Below, one piece after another: positions 6,073 through 6,637 of a DNA stretch of 6,637 nucleotides; position 1 is the first letter of the stretch, and each line of letters opens with the position of its first letter. Made by a program: the position numbers and the translations under genes. The notes below the pieces were generated by a model. The model ran no database searches. It saw only the letters and a program-made list of their open reading frames with translations, and had not been told where the DNA came from. This stretch comes from CALARM01 sp036746235. GTDB lineage: Bacteria; Vulcanimicrobiota; SpSt-956; JAKJGF01. The stretch spans positions 1 through 6,637 of the forward strand of contig DAIOEN010000307.1 of assembly GCA_036746235.1 (NCBI GenBank). Direction: 5' to 3'.

Positions 6073-6474
6073 ATGAAATTTGGAATTTCTATAACAATAA
6101 TATTTATTTTATTAATTTTTCTTATCGGATGCGGCGGCAGCGATCCGAATGCAAGAACTGTAAAGTTAGAGGTAACAAAGGTAGAAGGATGGCCGGCAGG
6201 TGATAAGTTATGTGCAGTACTTTACAAAGACTCTTCAAAAATAAATCGTATGAGGAAAGATATAAATGTACCCGGCACCGGAGAATTCAAAGTTACATGT
6301 GATCGTAATGACAAAATATGGATAGAATGTACAGATACAAAAAGCCTTGCATCTGTAGATATGACAGAGTTCGGGAAAAGCCTGACTGTATATCTGGACG
6401 GAGAAAAAGTTGCTTATGGTCCCCTTCCTGAAAAAGGTAAGTTTTCATTATGTTTTGAAATCAAGGTAAAATAG
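6073..6474 (+). CDS. Small lipoprotein of unknown function
   Basis: This 133-residue protein starts with MKFGISITIIFILLIFLIGC: a short basic start, a hydrophobic stretch of about 15 residues and a lipobox (LIGC) with lipidation at C20. It should be exported and anchored in a membrane by signal peptidase II processing. The mature part, about 113 residues, alternates short beta-prone stretches (TVKLEVTKVEG, GEFKVTC, KIWIEC, LTVYLDGEKVAYG, KFSLCFEIKVK) and probably forms a small beta-sandwich. It has four further cysteines (C47, C76, C86, C127), an even number that would allow two disulfides. AAAGGCGG ends 8 bases before the ATG and supports this start. I do not recognise the family. It lies beyond the likely terminator at 5989-6010, so it is probably a separate unit from the hydroxylase. 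Confidence 0.8.
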   Translation: MKFGISITIIFILLIFLIGCGGSDPNARTVKLEVTKVEGWPAGDKLCAVLYKDSSKINRMRKDINVPGTGEFKVTCDRNDKIWIECTDTKSLASVDMTEFGKSLTVYLDGEKVAYGPLPEKGKFSLCFEIKVK

Positions 6475-6505
6475 CTATAGAAGGCGAAATATGTATGTAA
6501 ATTAA

Positions 6506-6637
6506 ATGGCGAAAAAATTTCCTCTGGCTCTGTGCCGGGTAATAGTAAGTACCGTAACAGGTAAAAGGGTATTTGTAAAAATCTTCTGCCTGGCAGGCTC
6601 TGGAGAAGAAAAATTAGTTTTTTATATAGTATTAAAA
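6506..6637 (+). other. Terminal segment: short open frame or structured leader, unresolved
   Basis: An ATG at 6506 opens a 44-codon frame (starting MAKKFPLALCRVIVSTV) that runs off the window end. It lacks a Shine-Dalgarno at normal spacing and resembles no family I know. The segment is also more GC-rich than its flanks near 6521-6540 and 6585-6605. It has short pairable elements: CTTCT (6583-6587) with AGAAG (6604-6608), GCCT/AGGC around 6588-6598, and GGC/GCC at 6526-6536. CTCTGG occurs at 6522-6527 and 6598-6603. A structured 5' leader for a gene beyond the window is therefore an alternative. I cannot match it to a known riboswitch class. Confidence 0.25.

Noticed and set aside
6021..6203. 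60-residue plus-strand frame starting at a GTG in the repeat at 6021
   Set aside because: It overlaps the lipoprotein gene in another frame, starts within the heptamer repeat, has no ribosome binding site, and lacks the signal peptide and lipobox that make the frame at 6073 convincing.
6521..6608. Cobalamin or molybdenum cofactor riboswitch
   Set aside because: No conserved cobalamin-box sequence is present, and I could not match the segment to the Moco motif from memory; it remains only a possible structured leader.

Overview
The window comes from an AT-rich bacterium (roughly 40% G+C by eye in the genes, with frequent ATA and AGA codons). It holds four complete plus-strand genes with recognisable families, one complete small lipoprotein gene, and two uncertain partial frames at the ends. 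A molybdenum hydroxylase of the selenium-associated XdhD type, with intact iron-sulfur ligands, suggests an anaerobe or facultative anaerobe that ferments or recycles purines. I cannot name the genus from the sequence.

Layout: positions 1-105 carry the open tail of an unidentified frame. Next come a PHP-domain metal-dependent phosphoesterase-like gene (136-870) and a fold-type I, class V PLP enzyme (947-2092). The core of the window is a tight two-gene unit. It consists of a FAD-binding subunit (2297-3151, YgfM-like) and a 935-residue protein fusing a two-[2Fe-2S] electron-transfer module to a molybdopterin hydroxylase module (3148-5955, XdhD-like). The two overlap by 4 bases, and the second has a GTG start behind a near-perfect Shine-Dalgarno sequence. 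A lipoprotein gene follows (6073-6474). The last 163 bases hold a low-confidence open frame or structured leader.

Functionally, the two subunits should form one enzyme. Substrate is hydroxylated at the Mo site, and electrons pass through two [2Fe-2S] clusters to FAD on the separate subunit. The class V PLP protein directly upstream is tempting as a cofactor sulfuration or selenation partner, but it lacks the usual desulfurase active-site cysteine loop, so that link is speculative. The PHP protein and lipoprotein have no clear functional connection to the hydroxylase.

The most unusual non-coding feature is a family of 7-bp-period repeats with a TCACT core (or its complement AGTGA). They occupy three successive intergenic regions (871-927, 2102-2208, 5957-6026), form inverted-repeat hairpins in two of them, and flank an 18-bp perfect palindrome in the third. 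I found no tRNA, rRNA, insertion sequence or CRISPR array, and no clearly novel multi-gene system.
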